A stretch of 64,000 nucleotides of DNA from Halobacteriales archaeon YIM A00010 (GTDB lineage: Archaea > Halobacteriota > Halobacteria > Halobacteriales > Haloarculaceae): the NCBI GenBank assembly GCA_025041175.1, contig JAKCFJ010000001.1, positions 434,001 through 498,000 of the forward strand, read 5' to 3'. The first letter of the stretch is position 1, and the number at the start of each line of letters is the position of its first letter. Positions 63,169 through 64,000 of the stretch are shown here, piece after piece. Made by a program: the position numbers and the translations under genes. Below the pieces are notes generated by a model. That model was not told where the DNA came from. It worked only from the letters and a program-made list of their open reading frames with translations, and searched no databases.

Positions 63169-64000
63169 CGTTCGATGAGGACAGCGATGTCAGCCGGAAC
63201 CGACCGACCGTCCTGGGTCGCCAACGACACGACGACGAAGAGGACGACGGTTACGAGCAGCGCGACCGTCCCGACGGGGAACGGAGCGGGGAACGGATAC
63301 AGCCCTGCGATCGTGTCAGCGACTCCCTCGAAACCGGCCGTCTCGGCGATTCGGGGCACAGCGCTGTAGAAGAGGTTGACCGCTAATCCGCCCAACAGCG
63401 CGACGATTGCGCCCTCTTTGGTTGCGCCCGTCCAGTTCAATCCGAGCGCCGCGATGGCGAAAAACGCCGCTGCGAAGAACCCCCACCCGATGGTGCCGAG
63501 GATGCCGACCAGCGTTTCCGAGAAGTAGACGATGAGCGTCGAGACGACGGTGATGCTGGCCAGGGCGGCCTGGGTCACTCGGAGTTCGGTCGTGTCGTTC
63601 TCGATCGGCCGTCCCAGCGCGCGCGGGAGATCCCGGGAGATGGCCGCCGCGCCGATGTTGAGAAACGAGTCGCTCGTGCTCATGATCGCCGCCAACAGCG
63701 CTGCCAGAATGAGTCCGGCCACGACGCCGGGCGTGTGTTCGAGCACGAACACCGGCCCGACGACGGAGGCGCTTTTCGGAGCCGCGGTCTGTCCGGCCTC
63801 GACCATCGCGCGCATCGACAGCCCGGCCGAAAACGCGATCAAACTCGAGATCGCGTACGTCACCGCGGCGATCGGTGCGCCCCACCGGAGGATGCGCAGG
63901 TTCCGGCTCATGTAGAACTTGGTTATCAGGTGTGGCTGTCCGGCCGTACCGATAGAGAACAGTATCCACCAGCCGAGCGCCGTGAAGATGGTCGCGGCCG
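63165..64000 (-). CDS. sodium:solute symporter, C-terminal part (cut by window)
   Basis: The frame is open to the window edge, so the N-terminus is missing. About 278 residues are visible, with eight hydrophobic segments. IGTAGQPHLITKFYMSRN near the start and LLAAIMSTSDSFLNIGAAAI further on are hallmarks of SSSF (PutP/ActP-like) symporters; the Ser/Thr of the second form the Na+ site. The substrate cannot be told. Its stop overlaps the start of the hypothetical gene. Confidence 0.88.
   Translation of the reverse strand, partial: AATIFTALGWWILFSIGTAGQPHLITKFYMSRNLRILRWGAPIAAVTYAISSLIAFSAGLSMRAMVEAGQTAAPKSASVVGPVFVLEHTPGVVAGLILAALLAAIMSTSDSFLNIGAAAISRDLPRALGRPIENDTTELRVTQAALASITVVSTLIVYFSETLVGILGTIGWGFFAAAFFAIAALGLNWTGATKEGAIVALLGGLAVNLFYSAVPRIAETAGFEGVADTIAGLYPFPAPFPVGTVALLVTVVLFVVVSLATQDGRSVPADIAVLIER

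Overview
This window is chromosomal DNA of a haloarchaeon (class Halobacteria). The evidence is acidic proteins, high-GC codon use, TATA boxes about 25-30 nt before leaderless starts, an archaeal SRP54, a complete archaeosine tRNA-modification set (tgtA, arcS, raSEA), F420 genes (cofG, cofC), the haloarchaeal type of glutamate-cysteine ligase, and many small haloarchaeal regulator and membrane families. Genus cannot be fixed from the sequence.

Layout. 1-8.2 kb: Tat-exported hydrolase (cut by the window edge), PadR regulator, dnaK and srp54 divergent, an orphan DNA methyltransferase, and a two-gene MgtE-type transporter. 8.2-12.4 kb: a former operon (UPF0200 kinase, UPF0201, HAD phosphatase) whose HAD gene carries an IS607-type element (serine recombinase plus TnpB). 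12.4-19.7 kb: tRNA-Arg with a duplicated 3' end, small membrane and regulatory genes, an M29 peptidase, an OFA transporter and a frameshifted hydrolase. 19.8-32.3 kb: threonine aldolase, phosphoesterase, CDF exporter, histidine kinase, NhaC antiporter, raSEA, a 1241-residue HTH-ATPase-TPR protein and purQ-purS. 32.6-36.8 kb: a low-GC accessory stretch with a B3/4 protein, an XRE regulator, a zinc-ribbon protein and a broken TnpB element. 36.8-50.3 kb: a Tat-exported deacylase, purC, a divergent Hsp70 with a J-domain membrane protein, cofG-cofC, a GDT1 transporter, NUDIX, tgtA-arcS and msrB. 50.3-51.9 kb: nested integration scars at tRNA-Ile. 52-64 kb: regulators, thioesterase, FKBP isomerase, CYTH protein, SAM synthetase, gshA, an SDR and a sodium:solute symporter cut by the edge.

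The most unusual signal is a set of short double-hairpin units. Each is about 45-55 bp: two perfect stem-loops with stems of 7-10 bp, joined by a short linker. Three tandem units sit in frame inside cofC. Two separate units are inserted in a TnpB gene and shift its frame by +2 and then +1. Two tandem units sit in the 3' part of the IS607 tnpB. Stem sequences differ between units, but pairing is kept by compensatory changes. This resembles the in-gene palindromic elements of Rickettsia; I know of no haloarchaeal description.

Other recurrent features are three TA-flanked MITE-like inverted-repeat elements of about 100 bp, and integration scars at two tRNA genes.
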